Under the pieces are notes generated by a model, which saw only the letters and a list, made by a program, of their open reading frames with translations, had not been told where the DNA came from and did no database searches. Shown piece after piece: positions 1-32,652 of a stretch of DNA of 64,000 nt. Made by a program: the position numbers and the translations under genes. Position 1 is the stretch's first letter; every line of letters starts with the position of its first letter. This DNA is from Parapristionchus giblindavisi (taxonomy: Eukaryota; Nematoda; Chromadorea; Rhabditida; Diplogasteridae): NCBI GenBank assembly GCA_943737045.1, contig CALSFV010000242.1, positions 124,001-188,000 on the forward strand, in the 5' to 3' direction.

Positions 1-55
1 TTTCATTCCATTTTCTATCAAGAGAAGAAAACTGAAATATTTATCCAATTTTTAT

Positions 56-741
56 CTAATTCTTGGTCTTTTTCTTCTTATCTTTCTTATTCTTCTTCAC
101 CTTAACACGTTTCTTGTGCACAGCTCGAGATCTGTTAAATAAATTTATTTTAATTTTACATAATCACTCAATTCAGCTTTTCTATAGAGTAAGTAATGTG
201 TTGAGAACTGGAATATATTAATACATTTCTTGCACTAGAAACGTCTAATGATATAAGATCAATATGATTGATGAATCGAGTGAAATGGAATAAAACTAAT
301 CAAAAACATATGTTCGTTTAAATACGTTATTAGTCCGTTACATGCTTCAGTGCTTCTCTTTCGTTTCAATCAAGAGAGTAATTGCATATACATATAGTCT
401 TTATTATAATATTCTATTATTCTCACTTACTTGGTCAATTTAGTAACCAAAACCGTTTGAATATAAGCAAGAGCAAGTGCCCATAGAATTCCCACCGCGA
501 AGAAGATAAAGAAGGGGATTAAGAAATTTTTTAGCTGAAATCATATTTACTACATTCAATTTCTACAGTAAATAAAAATTTCCCTAAAAAAAAGAAAAAA
601 TTCCAATATTTTAATTTAAAAAAATATTAAAATATTATTTTAAAATACCCACAAAGTATATGTAATATAATGTATACTTACATCATTTCCTTTATTCTCC
701 TCTGGAGATTCATCAGTGACAGAAGATATTGTTGAAGACAT
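56..741 (-). CDS. small single-pass membrane protein with lysine-rich tail
   Basis: Three exons can be joined on the minus strand: 682-741, 431-534 and 56-131. Donor and acceptor sites are canonical and the phases match, giving 79 residues. The N-terminal 20 residues are hydrophilic and acidic (MSSTISSVTDESPEENKGND). Residues of about 22-50 form one hydrophobic helix rich in F, I, L and A. The last 25 residues are almost all basic (VHKKRVKVKKNKKDKKKKTKN is the core). This layout suggests a small ER or other endomembrane protein with a cytosolic basic tail, but I do not recognise the family. The acidic-in, basic-out charge pattern is the only topology clue. The start is the only ATG in exon 1. 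The gene is tandem with the 3' end of the SRPK gene, about 2.7 kb away. Confidence 0.75.
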
Positions 742-1020
742 TGTAAACAGAACCGTTCACAATATGAATAAAGAGAATGAATGATATTGATGAATCAATT
801 GGATCATCTTGATTGAATTCAAAACATTTATTAATCAAATTGGACCAATTTGAATCATATACATGATATGGTTGATTGATATTTAACCAAGTCAGACTGA
901 ATATGAGGATGAGGGTAATAGAGATGAACTACGTATGGATCAATCAACTTTTATAAGGGAAAAAACCTTCTATTATTATTTTATTTATCAAAAGAAGATG
1001 TATTGGGAGTTTTTTATATG
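742..1020. other. AT-rich 5' flank of the small membrane protein gene
   Basis: This is AT-rich sequence without an open exon. It probably holds the minus-strand gene's promoter and 5' UTR, but I see no clear core element. Confidence 0.4.
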
Positions 1021-1453
1021 CGTAACAAGGGAATGCTAAGAACTCGCCATGGAGTTATGATCACTGGAATCGGTATGAAATTCAGATTGGATATCCGTCG
1101 AGTCTACTTGCCACGAGCTTCTGGTATTCGAAAAAATCAATAACGAACATAAGAATATTGATGGCAAGAACACTTCTGAGTCAGACCATATCAACTCGGT
1201 TTTCTTCTTCAATATTACCAATACTTCTAGTGTAGTGGATTGGAGCTGAAAAAAGGATTGATATGGCTTTCCATACCAAGATAGTCGTTTCTTCATGCCT
1301 TCAATATTCGGGTTTTCGTTATTGATTTTCTCGAATACCAGTAGCTCGTGGCAAGTAGACTCGACGGATATCCGGTCAGAATTTCATTGCGATTCCAGTG
1401 ATATATGCCACTAATCATAACTCCATGGTGAGTTCTTAGTATTCCCTTGTAAG
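1021..1453. mobile_element. foldback element with inverted arms of about 140 bp
   Basis: The left arm from 1021 (CGTAACAAGGGAATGCTAAG) and the reverse complement of the right arm ending at 1453 are close copies over about 140 bp. Both share the stretch GGATATCCGTCGAGTCTACT. ATATG occurs immediately outside both ends (1016-1020 and 1454-1458) and may be a target duplication. No transposase frame is present, so this is a non-autonomous foldback or MITE-like insertion. Confidence 0.65.
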
Positions 1454-1458
1454 ATATG

Positions 1459-3421
1459 ATGGTAGGCAGTGCTGGGAATTTCTTTAAATTTTGATTTTTT
1501 TTTAAATTTTTGGACCATTTAAAAAAATCAAAATCAAAATTTTTCTTGAATTTTTATCAAAAGAAGTCAAAAAATATTGTGACAAAAAATTGACAAAACT
1601 TTAACCAAGAATCCGTTTTTACTCATTTGTAGTTGTCAAGAATGCTTTCATTCATTTTACTTTTCGAACTCACAATACAAATCAAATCAAATAATAGGCA
1701 ATATCGTTCAATTAGTTATGGCATCGTGAACATCTTCATTTTCTATCGTACATCCGACAATGGTTTTCCCATTTAACTCAAAGTTCGAAAGTTAATCGTT
1801 TGTGCTTATAAATCACATTTCAATATATGTAATCACTTTTATTTCACATATACGAAAGAAACCATTTAGCGAATAATCAATTTACTTGGGATGGGGTCAG
1901 GGAATTCACGAGAGTTCCAGACAAACGGTGGAGTTACAGTAAATGAGACAAGGAAGGATATTGATTGATAGAAGAGAACGAGTTCGAGTTTACGATAAAT
2001 GAAGAATCTATAGTATATATGGAAGGTAAGTACACGAAAACAAAAATGGAGACAGAAACAAGAGGAGACCTAAGATCAATGTATACCACTTTAAATCAAT
2101 ATTTATTTATTTATCGATGAGGATATCGATTGAATTGATGAAGAGCTCTATAAGAGGAAGTTGTTGGGTCCCACAGCAATAATTGGCATACTGTAAAGAT
2201 GTGGGTAGGGAGCGGCGGAGTCAGTAGAGGGGAAAATAATATTAGGAGAAAAAAGTTTCTACTCGCACAGCGGGAGTTGTGAAAGCAGAGTTAGACGATT
2301 ATCCAGTTAGAGAAGACATCGGTAAAACAAACAAAGCAATCGATAATCACGAGATATATGAAGGATGAAGAAGAGAATCCTAATGAGGGACAGACTTCAC
2401 CAATACAGTAGTCAATACACAAATGAGGAGATAGTGTAAGACCCTATGGCAAGCAGAGATTGTTATAATTATCGATTGATTGAGCCAGTCAGTACGAAGA
2501 ATGTTTCGTCATTCATTAATGTCTCCAGGACTACTGTAAGTATCGATTCACCGAGACAATACAGTAGGACACAGAGTTATGATTGATCAAGAGATAGTGA
2601 AGATGATGAAACATTCTGATGAACAATTAGGGATGGAGAATGGGCGGGGCCAACTGAGAAGGAGAAAAACAATGATGTAGATAAAGATAAGAAGGAAAAG
2701 GGAGCAAAGTTGACCACACGCATGAGTACACTACACAGATAGTAAGATGGATGAAAAAGCTGAATAACTACCGTATACTTTACAATCGTTGCGAGACACA
2801 CAAACACAAATACACACTAACACACAACATTTCAAGAACAGATGAGGACATAAGACATATTAAACAACGATATTCTGAGATAAACCAGAGCTTATTCTAG
2901 TCCTTTTATCTTATTCTTGAATCGTTGTGTAAGACTAAAGTTGAATAGAAAGAAGAGATTCATATCCATATACGAAGAAGAGTGTCTGTAGAACATAGAT
3001 CACTCAACCTTGTCTCTATTAGGTCGTGATTATTGATTGATGAGCGCTTATCGATTACCGTATACTATGAATGATTGATTGTGATAAAGAGGATAATCTG
3101 ATAAGAATTAAATAATACAATCAATATAATAATGATAGTGTATGATGATTGAAAGAAACAGAGCAATGGGAGAAATAAAGAAAGCAAATCAATCGATGAA
3201 ATCATAACGAAATTCGTTTGTGGTTGAAGAAATTCGTTTGTGGTATGAATACAATACATGAATAAGAATAGACAATACCACAGTGTGAAACTTCATTATC
3301 TAATCGATAAAAGGGGAGACTGAGATGGGTACTGTAATGAAGAAAGGACGGTCAAGGTAACACTTTGCATAGATAGATATAGAACCGTATTGGAGGGGGA
3401 TGGGTAGATCATGATAATCTA
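1459..3421. other. 3' flank / long 3' UTR region of the SRPK gene
   Basis: I find no coding exon on either strand. The plus strand is purine-rich, so the SRPK sense strand is pyrimidine-rich. A GC-rich motif, TTGGCCCCGCCCAT in the SRPK sense, lies near 2641-2655, about 770 bp after the stop. A short tandem duplication of GAAATTCGTTTGTGGT occurs near 3210-3244. Confidence 0.45.
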
Positions 3422-23688
<20,267 letters not shown>

Positions 23689-25117
23689 CTTCGATTGATC
23701 GACTAAATGCGGATTATTAACGTATTAAGTAAATACGGATGTGATGTGAGCGGAAGTGAATCACAAAAGAAACAATGATACGATTACCCTGGAGTATCGA
23801 AGTAAAGGTGAAAGAGACGGTTGTTAAGTGCGAACCTGGCTGATTTTACCCTGAAAAGGAGCAATTAGTGAGTCGATCAATCACGCTGACAGGTAAGCCA
23901 AGAGACAGTGAGTCAAAGATAACCTTACGAAAGATACACGTTCATAAACACGCTGAAACTATGTTTAGAGCCCAATTAGCAAGAAATTACACTGGTTTCA
24001 AGTGGTTTCGTACCGGGGCCAATTAGGAAAAGGTGCACAGGGAGTGGTCATGTGTTGAGAACATTAAAGAAAGCGAATGCGTATGAAGTCATGCGTCAAG
24101 GTGTCAAAACGCGTAAGTGAGGCTTCCATTAAGAAAGAACAGAAAATGCGTCACTATACAAGACACGTTACATAGACACAGATAATTAGAGCTGTCCAGA
24201 AGATGATCTCTATCAAACAAAATCATAATCACAAAAGAACAAGGGAAGTATGACTAGAAACCGGACGTTTCCCACATTTTCTAAAGTCCGCCGAAATCGA
24301 GCGATCAATCCGGCTTTGATGTGCAGCGGGCATTTTCAAAATTTAGCTACGGTAGAAATGGGCAACTTTTCTGAAAATGTGAAGGGTGTGATTAATAGCA
24401 TCATTTTTCTTTGCTTGCTCTCTATCTCGATTTATGAGGGGTCTTATCATGCTATTCTTTTGTCTTATCAATAGGTTGAAATGTCCTTTACTCAAAACCA
24501 GTCACACTTGCTTGATTTTGTTATTTTTTACCAAAAATATTTATTTTTGTTCCGAATTTTATGAACGTTTTTGTCTTAATTAGCTTTTCGTTTCGTGCAT
24601 TTCAAAAATGTATATTTTTAAGAGTGTATCCGATACGCCATCGATATGGATCGAAAGATTAGAGATGGTAGCTATTTTCAGTAATTAATTGTTCCATATA
24701 CAAATTTTGCTGAATTGTTTTCCATGTAAATAAGTTTGCAAAAATATATTCCTATTTTTTCTATTAGAATGACGTTCGTTTCTTAATCTTATTTACAAAG
24801 GTATTTGGCTGGACAATAACTTGTAGTTTGATTCTAGTCAGAAAGAGAAGACTTTGAACCTAATTTACTTATCGGTGTGCCTAAAGAAGGAATGATAGTG
24901 AGTGGTATCACTCACTCTCTTTTCATGTCCAATTTAATTAGTCCTTTCAATTCTAGCTCTCTATATCTTTTCAAAATATACCTTACAACGTAGTTCTGTT
25001 CAATTTTCCTCATAGTGAAGATCCAAATGCGTAGAAGGTTCAATGCATGATGCTAGTTTTGTTCTATTCATTATTGATTTATCGATTGATTATGATGAAA
25101 ATTTAGACGATCCTGTA
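23689..25117. promoter_or_regulatory. divergent intergenic region between SRPK and Rheb
   Basis: This is 1.4 kb between two start codons on opposite strands. No coding exon is convincing; the 74-codon frame at 24250-24474 has no homology I recognise. AAAATTTAG at 25098-25106 looks like a splice acceptor for a Rheb 5' UTR exon, leaving 11 nt before the ATG. GATCAATCGAAG directly abuts the SRPK ATG on the minus strand. No TATA box stands out. Confidence 0.4.
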
Positions 25118-28100
25118 ATGGCGGAAGAAGCAATCACCGCAACGGCTGGTCTACCAGTCTCTGGTCCTCCTAGACCTGGCAAACATGTGATTAGATACAA
25201 TAGGAAGATCGCTGTTATGGGATATCCTTGTGTTGGTGAGTAGATCATTTTATCGATAATAGGTCAAGATCTCTCCTTTATCTATTGGCTAGGCCCTTTT
25301 TTCCAATTAACAAATTAATTAGTAATGTTTTAGTATTAAATAGCCATTAGAGTGGATTCAGTTCGATTGATTTTATGGTATTACTAAATACTTTAATATC
25401 CTTTGTATGAAGTCCTTTCTATGAAGTCCATTTGTGAATTGTGAATAGTCTATGTCAATGACATGTTTGATGGGAGATGCCCCTCGTATGAATAAGAGAT
25501 AGGAATACAAGACATGTGATTGTATTGATTGATATCTATCTTATCGTTAATATAATATAATCATAACGGAAGTTGTATCCAAACATCTACAACACGTTGA
25601 TCAAGGCAACAGGCTCATTGCCAATTTATAGAGTTCACATACATTTTGTTCAATTTACACCTTCAGAACTATAAACTGTAATTGTTATAACTGGGAGTAT
25701 TTCGCTAAAATTTCTTATTTTTCGTTTTTTCTTTGTCACCGAAATCTGCAAAAGTGATCCGTTTTTTTATAAGCCAACCAATTTATAAACTGCCCCCTCT
25801 TGAAAATATGCGAAAATGAATAACCTATTATTTATTTAGGTAAATCATCTATCACTCTTCGTTTTGTCAATGGCAACTTCCCTGAGGCATATGATACAAC
25901 GATAGAAGATCTCCACACTAAAGTATATCATTTCAAAGGACGTGAATACGCACTACGGTAGGTACACCTTATTAGTCTATCACTAACTGACTGTTCTTCC
26001 TTATAGTATCACTGACACTGCTGGTCAGCAGGAATACTCTATATTTCCACGTAGTTGTTCCGTCGATATTGATGGATTCATTCTCGTTTACGCGATCGAT
26101 GACAGAAAATCGTAAGTACAGTATTCCTTGAGATATTGATTGATTGCAATGACCGATCAAGCATTTTATAGGGTAATTTTGGTTATCGTTACGTTTTCAT
26201 GTGTTTTCTCTTAAAATGTCATTTTTGAGTAAACTATACTATCATTGACATTGAGTATTGATTTTTTATTTAAAAATGTATTTATCGAAAGATTCTTTCA
26301 GATTTGAAATAATCCAGACGATTCACGATAAGATCATTGAAAGTGTTGGTGATAGAAAGTAAGTCACTTCTATCTTTGATCTTTATTCTTTCGTTTCATA
26401 GTTCTCTCTCTCTTTTGTATACTCTTACACTCAAGCTAAGATAATTAAAACAATGAGTTATGTCTAATTAGTCTATCAATTCTTTCATCTCAAATGTACT
26501 TTTCACTTCTTAATCTATTCCTCTTGTAAAGGTATCTTATCGTCTATCGTCATCTCTATTTCTCTATCTATCTGTGTCTCTTATAAGTATTCTATCTATT
26601 CGTTTCCTTTTCATCTCCGATTTCTTCTTTCTGAGACATTCTCGAATATGTGAATAGACAGCGTGTACTACAAGCACAATCCACGTTTCAACTTCACCAT
26701 TCATTCATTTATTTATTTAATCCATTTGATGCTCCGTATTGTTTCCTTTTACCTGGCTACTATAACTTTTTCTGCTCATGTTGTCCTCTGTAGATGAAAT
26801 GTGCTGCTCATTTACTATCAGAGTCATATTAGTATTTATCTTAACGAATCTGTCCATGATTTCAGTGTTCCCGTCGTGGTCGTTGGCAATAAACTTGATC
26901 TGCAATACTCGTGTCGTGCTGTCTCCCGTGAAGAAGGTTAGCCTACTGTACTTGATTAATTATCGATTAATTGGTGTCCTGAATAGTTGTCTCAAGCAAA
27001 AATGCCCACGTGTTTCCCATGTGATTGAAGATATTTGGATCGATTGGTTTTTATTAGTTCTTCACTGTCTCTTTTCTGCCTTTCACACCTTTCGATAGTT
27101 GATGACGTGGCTTCGTCCCTACCCCTATTTTCGCCTTCATCATTGCTTCAAATTTACTTTCATACTTTTTTTTGTTTCGTAGGCTATTTTTTTCCGTATG
27201 GTTAGGGGGGGATTAGAGACAGAGATGGAATGGATTATTCGTGCCACCTGTTGATTTCATGTTCACATATTCCTACAATACTGTCTTCCATACATCAAAT
27301 CAGTATTGCCTAATTAATTGTAAATAAACTACCACTGAGTGCATTTTGTGCACTGCATAGCTTATGTTTATGTTTTCATATTTAAACACTCATTTTCTTA
27401 AATCATCTTTGTATATATTCTAAACTTTTCGGAACCAAACTAAATATGAGGGAATGATTTACTACACATATGATAATAGGAATAATGTCATTTCTCTGTC
27501 ATTTCCATTGAAAATAGAATAAAAGTCTTACAGGAATCTTACATGGTTAATATCGTTAATCTTCCTTGAGTAATATTCAATTATATTGATTTGATTTTTT
27601 AAGGTGCTGCATTGGCTCAATCATGGGGAGGTCAATTTGTGGAAATCTCAGCGAAGGAACTATCAACGATACCTGTTAGTTTCATCTTTCACATCATTCT
27701 TTTAATCTCTATTTGTATTCATATTTCTATCTTCTCTTTCGTGTATTCCTAACTATGCTTTATCCTCTACAAGCGTCATATCACTTCGTGTTAAAGAAAT
27801 CATTCTTGATTCTTTCTTTGCTCTTAACAATAAACAATATAATATAACGAGATGGGTTATTTTCCTTGTCTCCTACATCTTCTATCTATCTGAACCCTCT
27901 AATTTCAGCTCCCCTCTGGACCTCCTACAAGGGGCAATAAGCCTCCCGAGTTGGTCAAGGTACATTTCCTATATTTTTCAAATTTTAATTTTAAAATACT
28001 CAAATATTTATTTTATTGATATTCATACACGATCAAGCAATTAGATTATACGATATGTGATTTTTTGCATATCATTTTAAGGTGTCGATAAATATTTGAT

Positions 28101-28221
28101 ATTAATAAAGAATATAATTAAGGTTGCCGATATCTTCGATAGGATGCTTCTACTCATCGAAGTTGCCAAGGGAAATATTAATCCGAATGCTCCTCCAAAT
28201 AAACGATGTTCAATCATGTAG
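25118..28221 (+). CDS. RHEB: Rheb small GTPase (TORC1 activator)
   Basis: Eight exons: 25118-25235, 25840-25957, 26007-26111, 26302-26358, 26866-26936, 27604-27674, 27909-27959 and 28123-28221. They join in phase to 229 residues. Rheb-GTP activates TORC1 on lysosomal membranes. Motifs in order: GYPCVGKSS (P-loop), [11 protein letters not shown] (switch I), [12 protein letters not shown] (switch II, the Rheb-type sequence), NKLDL (G4), SAKE (G5) and the C-terminal CaaX box CSIM for farnesylation. It is longer than the roughly 184 residues of vertebrate Rheb for two reasons. There is an extended N-terminus before RKIAVMGY, and exon 7 adds 17 residues. Acceptors of exons 6 and 8 are AAG. An in-frame upstream ATG at 25043 exists, but a probable splice acceptor lies between, so I start at MAEEAIT. 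Confidence 0.95.
27909..27959 (+). CDS. RHEB: extra 51-nt Rheb exon (17 residues)
   Basis: This is bounded by TTTCAG and AAG|GTACAT and is phase 0 at both ends. It encodes a Pro/Gly-rich segment, [17 protein letters not shown], placed between the G5 motif region (SAKELSTIP) and the last helix ([16 protein letters not shown]). Typical Rheb proteins have no insertion here. Skipping it would keep frame and restore the usual G5-to-helix spacing, so it may be an alternative exon. Confidence 0.75.
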
Positions 28222-29179
28222 ATGGATGGTGATATGAATTCATAGGATCATATCGATCTGTTCTCATCCCTCTTAAACCCTTCATTGATTGATTTTGTTG
28301 TAATCAATAGTATCTTTTCATATTTCTATCCTGAATGGTGATTACGGTATGTGCTCTCATACCAATCAATCGATCACTTTCATATTCATACCTGCCTCCT
28401 TTCTACACTTCAGTGATGACTATACAATGTGAACAAAATGAGAGAATCGTTGTGTATTTTATTGATTTATCGATTCTTTTATCTCTATATTTTCCGTTTT
28501 GTCAAATGTTCTTCCGTTTGTTTTCTTTTCACTTCTATGTTGAATGTTCCAATGTTCTACCAGTTATCCTTCAACCGTTCCGGTGTTTCCAACTTGCTAT
28601 CCCCTCCCCTTCCAATCTCGTAGTGTTTGGCATTTGATTAACCAGCTCCTTTGTACCCCATACTCAATCCTTTTTGTTCATTTTTAAACCGTTGCCTATC
28701 CCTCAAGTTTCCTCCAAGTATAAATGTCCCTTATCATTTCTATTGCTTTATAGCACATACTCCTTATGAGATCTAGATATTTCAACGTAGTTGATTATTG
28801 TTGTTGCTTTCATATTGTACGGTTGCTCCTCTTCTTCATGTAGATTAGTATTCGTCGTCTTGCACTACTACACCACTTCTGCCTTGCATACACCATAACT
28901 ACCGTATACTGTCCCTCTTTTGATATACTACTTGAGACACACATACCTCCTCTCTTGTAAATGTACTGGTGTATATAAATACCAATTTTTGTTTGCTTCC
29001 ATTGGCCCCGCCCCCCTTTCAATAGATGAATATTTCGTAATAAAGAGTGCCTTGATCTGAGTGACTACGTGTTTCATATTGACAGGTTTCCAACCACGTG
29101 TCTATATACCTATCTATCTATCAATATATAAAAGGAAGATGGATTGAATAATGAATCCATCTCAACGACGATATCAACG
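28222..29179 (+). other. Rheb 3' UTR and arfaptin 5' flank
   Basis: I find no coding exon. TTGGCCCCGCCCCCC at about 29003-29017 is followed within 40 bp by AATAAA at 29039-29044, a plausible Rheb poly(A) signal. That would give a 3' UTR of about 0.8 kb. The segment 29090-29179 would then be the short promoter/5' UTR of arfaptin. Confidence 0.45.
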
Positions 29180-32157
29180 ATGACCTTTACAGAGTGTATT
29201 GATATGCTTGGAGAGACACCACCATCCTCCATATTTGTTCCATCGGAAAATGGTTTGTAATAATAATAATGTATTTGTATCTTCTATCTGTATTGTAGTA
29301 GACACCAATGGTCGTCCCGTATCCGCATCAGGCACACAAGAGGTTACGGTAACCTCCAAACTTGCGGCAGGAACCGGGTGAGTAGATGGATTACTGTAAT
29401 CTATTGATTGATTACCATCACTTGAACTTGTTATTGTTGTTGGGAGTTTATTATAATAGGTCATTTAATTGTATTGAAACTTCATCATTCATTTCTTTAG
29501 TATATCTTCTCATTCATCGGTCTAACAATGCTTAATTACGAGATACGGTGTGTGTATCATCTTTCGTTTATCGATTTTTTAAATAAATATATTGCTTTCA
29601 GTACTGAATTGGCTCAAGTGGGTGAGAAGTTGGATAAGTTGAAGAAATGGACAATGAATACATTCAAGAACACGAAACAACAAGTGTTTGAACAATTGGG
29701 AAAGGTTGGAATATCATATTCATCTCTCATAATATACTCAAAAGAAAATAGAAAACTCTTCTTTTCGTTCAATCTCGACACTTTTTCGTTTCCTTTCTTT
29801 TCATGGCTTTTGATGTGGAACAACAGAATGTAGATTACTTGTTCTTTCCAAGATTTTCATCATTTTCATAGATTGGCTTATTTCATCCTTGTGTATGACT
29901 CATGGGGTAAAACAATAACAATGCTTGAATAGGGTAGCATTAACTTTTTCTGAATAGTTTCGGTAATAAATGATAAAATATACAATGTTAATATTATTAT
30001 TAATATCAATATTAATCTAGATCGATCGTACGATAGATTCGGAGTTTGAGGCAGAATGTGAGAATCTACGAGATCTCCATCGACGGTGAGAAATGAATTA
30101 TTAATACAAGACTTATAAACATAATGAAAGAGTTGAATATTCACTACCTGACACATTCATGTTTCATTCTCTTGATTAACGCTGGTCGATAATCTACCGT
30201 GTTGGTGGTTTCTCTTAACTTTATTGTCAATTCTGATACTTGATGGGAGGTTAAAGGGAGAGAAACCTTCGTCAAATATCGTAACCTACCAACAGTCAGA
30301 AATATTTTCCAATCGTAGGTGAAATACTTTTGTAAGAAAAAAAAGTCATCCAAAATATGTCTCTTCCGTGCGAGAGTTAGATGGTTCAGCCCCATTTCAC
30401 TTACGGAGGTTACTCTCTCTTTAAGTTTGGTTTTTCTCCCTCAGTATTTTTTTTATGTCGATAAGATTCCAGATACGGTGTGGTAGTCGCATCATCTCAA
30501 GCATTTCTATCAGTCTTTGAACAATTGGGAGTAGCAGAGAAGGCTCTAGCTGAGAGTTTATATCAATTATCACTCAAGGAACAATCTGTTAAGGTATAGT
30601 AAGATTATGATAGTATTATATATTTGTAAATAATGTTGTTGAAAAATTCTATTGGCGGGTGGAAGAAAATTTGGTAAGAATGCTCTAGTAGGATTATAAC
30701 TCTGAAAAGAGCGTCCAAAAATTATTTGGTCGTGGAGCATTCCTGGAACCTTAAACGTCTTTTCAGAGAAGGACTATAATCGTAGTATTTTTATCTGTGT
30801 GCTTTATTTGTATGATAATAAATAAGAATGTATCATTGTGTATTTGCAGACTCAATGCAGTACAACGAGTGATTCACTTCGAAAATTGAGTGAACATGCT
30901 GCTGGATTAGAGAAGTGAGTCTATTTGTTCAGTTAATAAGTACAAATTGGGTTGATATGATCAAAAATCACTATTGTGAATAGACCGGAACATGAAATCA
31001 CCTGTGAATCTCTCGTTCTCTATTATCTACCACAAACTTTATAAATCATTTTTCATTCAAAGACTTGTTCCGAATGTTATTATCTCTTTACACGTTATTT
31101 GTATCATGTTCCAATCAATAGTTCAGATCGTAGATCATCTCTCAAATGAGATATTCTATCGCTCACTTTTTCGTTCACACTACCTTGAAAATTTGCCCAT
31201 TCCCCAATTATATTATTTCCTTTCCAGATGTCTACAATACTTCCTCTCTGCAATGGGTACTGTACACGAGAAATCGATCACAGATACATTGGATACGATA
31301 GCTGCTGCTGATCAGGTATATGGTAGATTATGTAGATGGGGGTCTACTACACAGGATGTAGTATTCATGTTAAAGATTTCTCGCTGGAATATCAGGGGTA
31401 TCTAACTGGAAAAGTTGATATGATTCTCTTGTTAGACATACTTTGTATGATATACTCTTTGTGTTAAGGCTCGAATAGAATTCGATGTATCTCGTCATGA
31501 ACTCTCATCCCTTCAATCATCTCCATCTTCATCTCCTTCTGCTATCATTCAATCGAAAGAGAAGACTGATGCATATAGGGAACGATACGAACATCTCAAG
31601 ATGGATGTTAGGGTTAGTTCATTCATTCATTCATTCAGCTACAATATATAAAGAGTTTGTATGACTAGAATTGAATACAGTTGACCCAGTTCTTTGGCCT
31701 GGTTGAATGACGTAACGGTGTAGTATAATATATACTATTTGAATTATGACACTCGTTGAATTTGTGTCTCTGCTTGTTATAATAGACTATTTGGACAGAG
31801 CAAATCTCAGTTTGATTAGTCTACGTAGAAAACAGCAAAATACTTATAAATTTCTCTGCTACTTCTAGTGCTGTTTATCAATAATGGATTATTTTGACAA
31901 TTAATACAATTGATATTTTGTAGACGAAGTTCCGTCTTCTCGAAGAGAATCGTGTGAAGGTGCTTTCTACTCAACTCGACAAGCTTCATTCCGCTCTTTG
32001 TGCTTACTTTTCCGGTACGTCTTCCTCTCCCTACAGTACCTCTGATCAGCGATCATGAACTGACTTTCTTCTTCCAGGTAACGCCCAAGCTCTCGCTTTG
32101 TCTGTGGAAGAACTGAAGGCTCTCGCTCCTCCAGATACAACTTCATTCCTTCAATAG
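29180..32157 (+). CDS. ARFIP: arfaptin (AH-BAR domain protein)
   Basis: Ten exons: 29180-29252, 29299-29377, 29602-29704, 30021-30085, 30473-30593, 30850-30914, 31228-31315, 31469-31612, 31924-32014 and 32078-32157. They join in phase to 302 residues. Arfaptins form banana-shaped BAR dimers at the trans-Golgi and bind Arl1, Arf and Rac1 GTPases. Diagnostic parts are the tail of the variable N-terminus leading to LKKWTMNTFKNTKQ (about 68-81), LRDLHRRYGVVVASSQAF, ITDTLDTIAAADQARIEFD, YRERYEHLKMDV, and the end TKFRLLEENRVKVLSTQLDK with ALCAYFSGNAQAL. The N-terminal region is shorter than in human arfaptins (about 340 residues). The start is the first ATG of exon 1. The gene is convergent with GPN1. 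Confidence 0.93.
30245..30425. repeat. foldback sequence in an arfaptin intron
   Basis: GTTAAAGGGAGAGAAACC near 30250 and GGTTACTCTCTCTTTAAG near 30407-30424 are imperfect inverted copies. This looks like a small foldback MITE. A second inverted pair lies in the next intron (about 30684-30798, core ATTATA...CTCTGAAAAG and its inverse). Confidence 0.5.
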
Positions 32158-32652
32158 ATCTAATTTTTCGTCTCTATACGGAGACTCGCCCCTCTTTCCA
32201 TACTACAGTAACCTGTATTACATCAATGTGTCGTATCCACATATATTCATGTTTATACATAATAGAAAAAATAGACTAAAGTATTTATTTATTGATTGAT
32301 CTTGATTGGGTAGATCACAACTTGAAAATGCCTTCACTTTGATTTCTTGGTACATCTACGCAATCACTTATTATGACTTTCTTCCAATTGCATATAATAT
32401 CTAATGTCCACCACTTGTACTAGGCTGATCTTTCCCCGTGTATCCCATCATTATAATATTCTATTCTTACCACAAATCCATTGTCATTCATTTATAGCCT
32501 ATTGAGTATATTCTCAATGTGGTGAATATGTATGAAACGTCCTTCTCTGTGATCATAAAGCTTCATGCAAAGTTTATTATCAACATAACATAACTGTGAC
32601 CGGATCGCAGAACATAACAATGAAAGTAACAAAATGGAAAACAAATCAATAT
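32158..32652. other. convergent 3' UTR region between arfaptin and GPN1
   Basis: 495 bp between two stop codons facing each other. There is no open exon. AT-rich tracts such as TATTTATTTATTGATTG near 32281 may hold processing signals for either gene. Confidence 0.4.

Noticed and set aside
24250..24474. 74-codon plus frame upstream of Rheb
   Set aside because: No recognisable motif and no splice partner; the hydrophobic end alone is weak evidence.
25043..25117. In-frame upstream ATG that would lengthen Rheb by 25 residues
   Set aside because: A splice-acceptor-like AAAATTTAG lies between this ATG and MAEEAIT, and the extra residues look like AT-rich intron translation.
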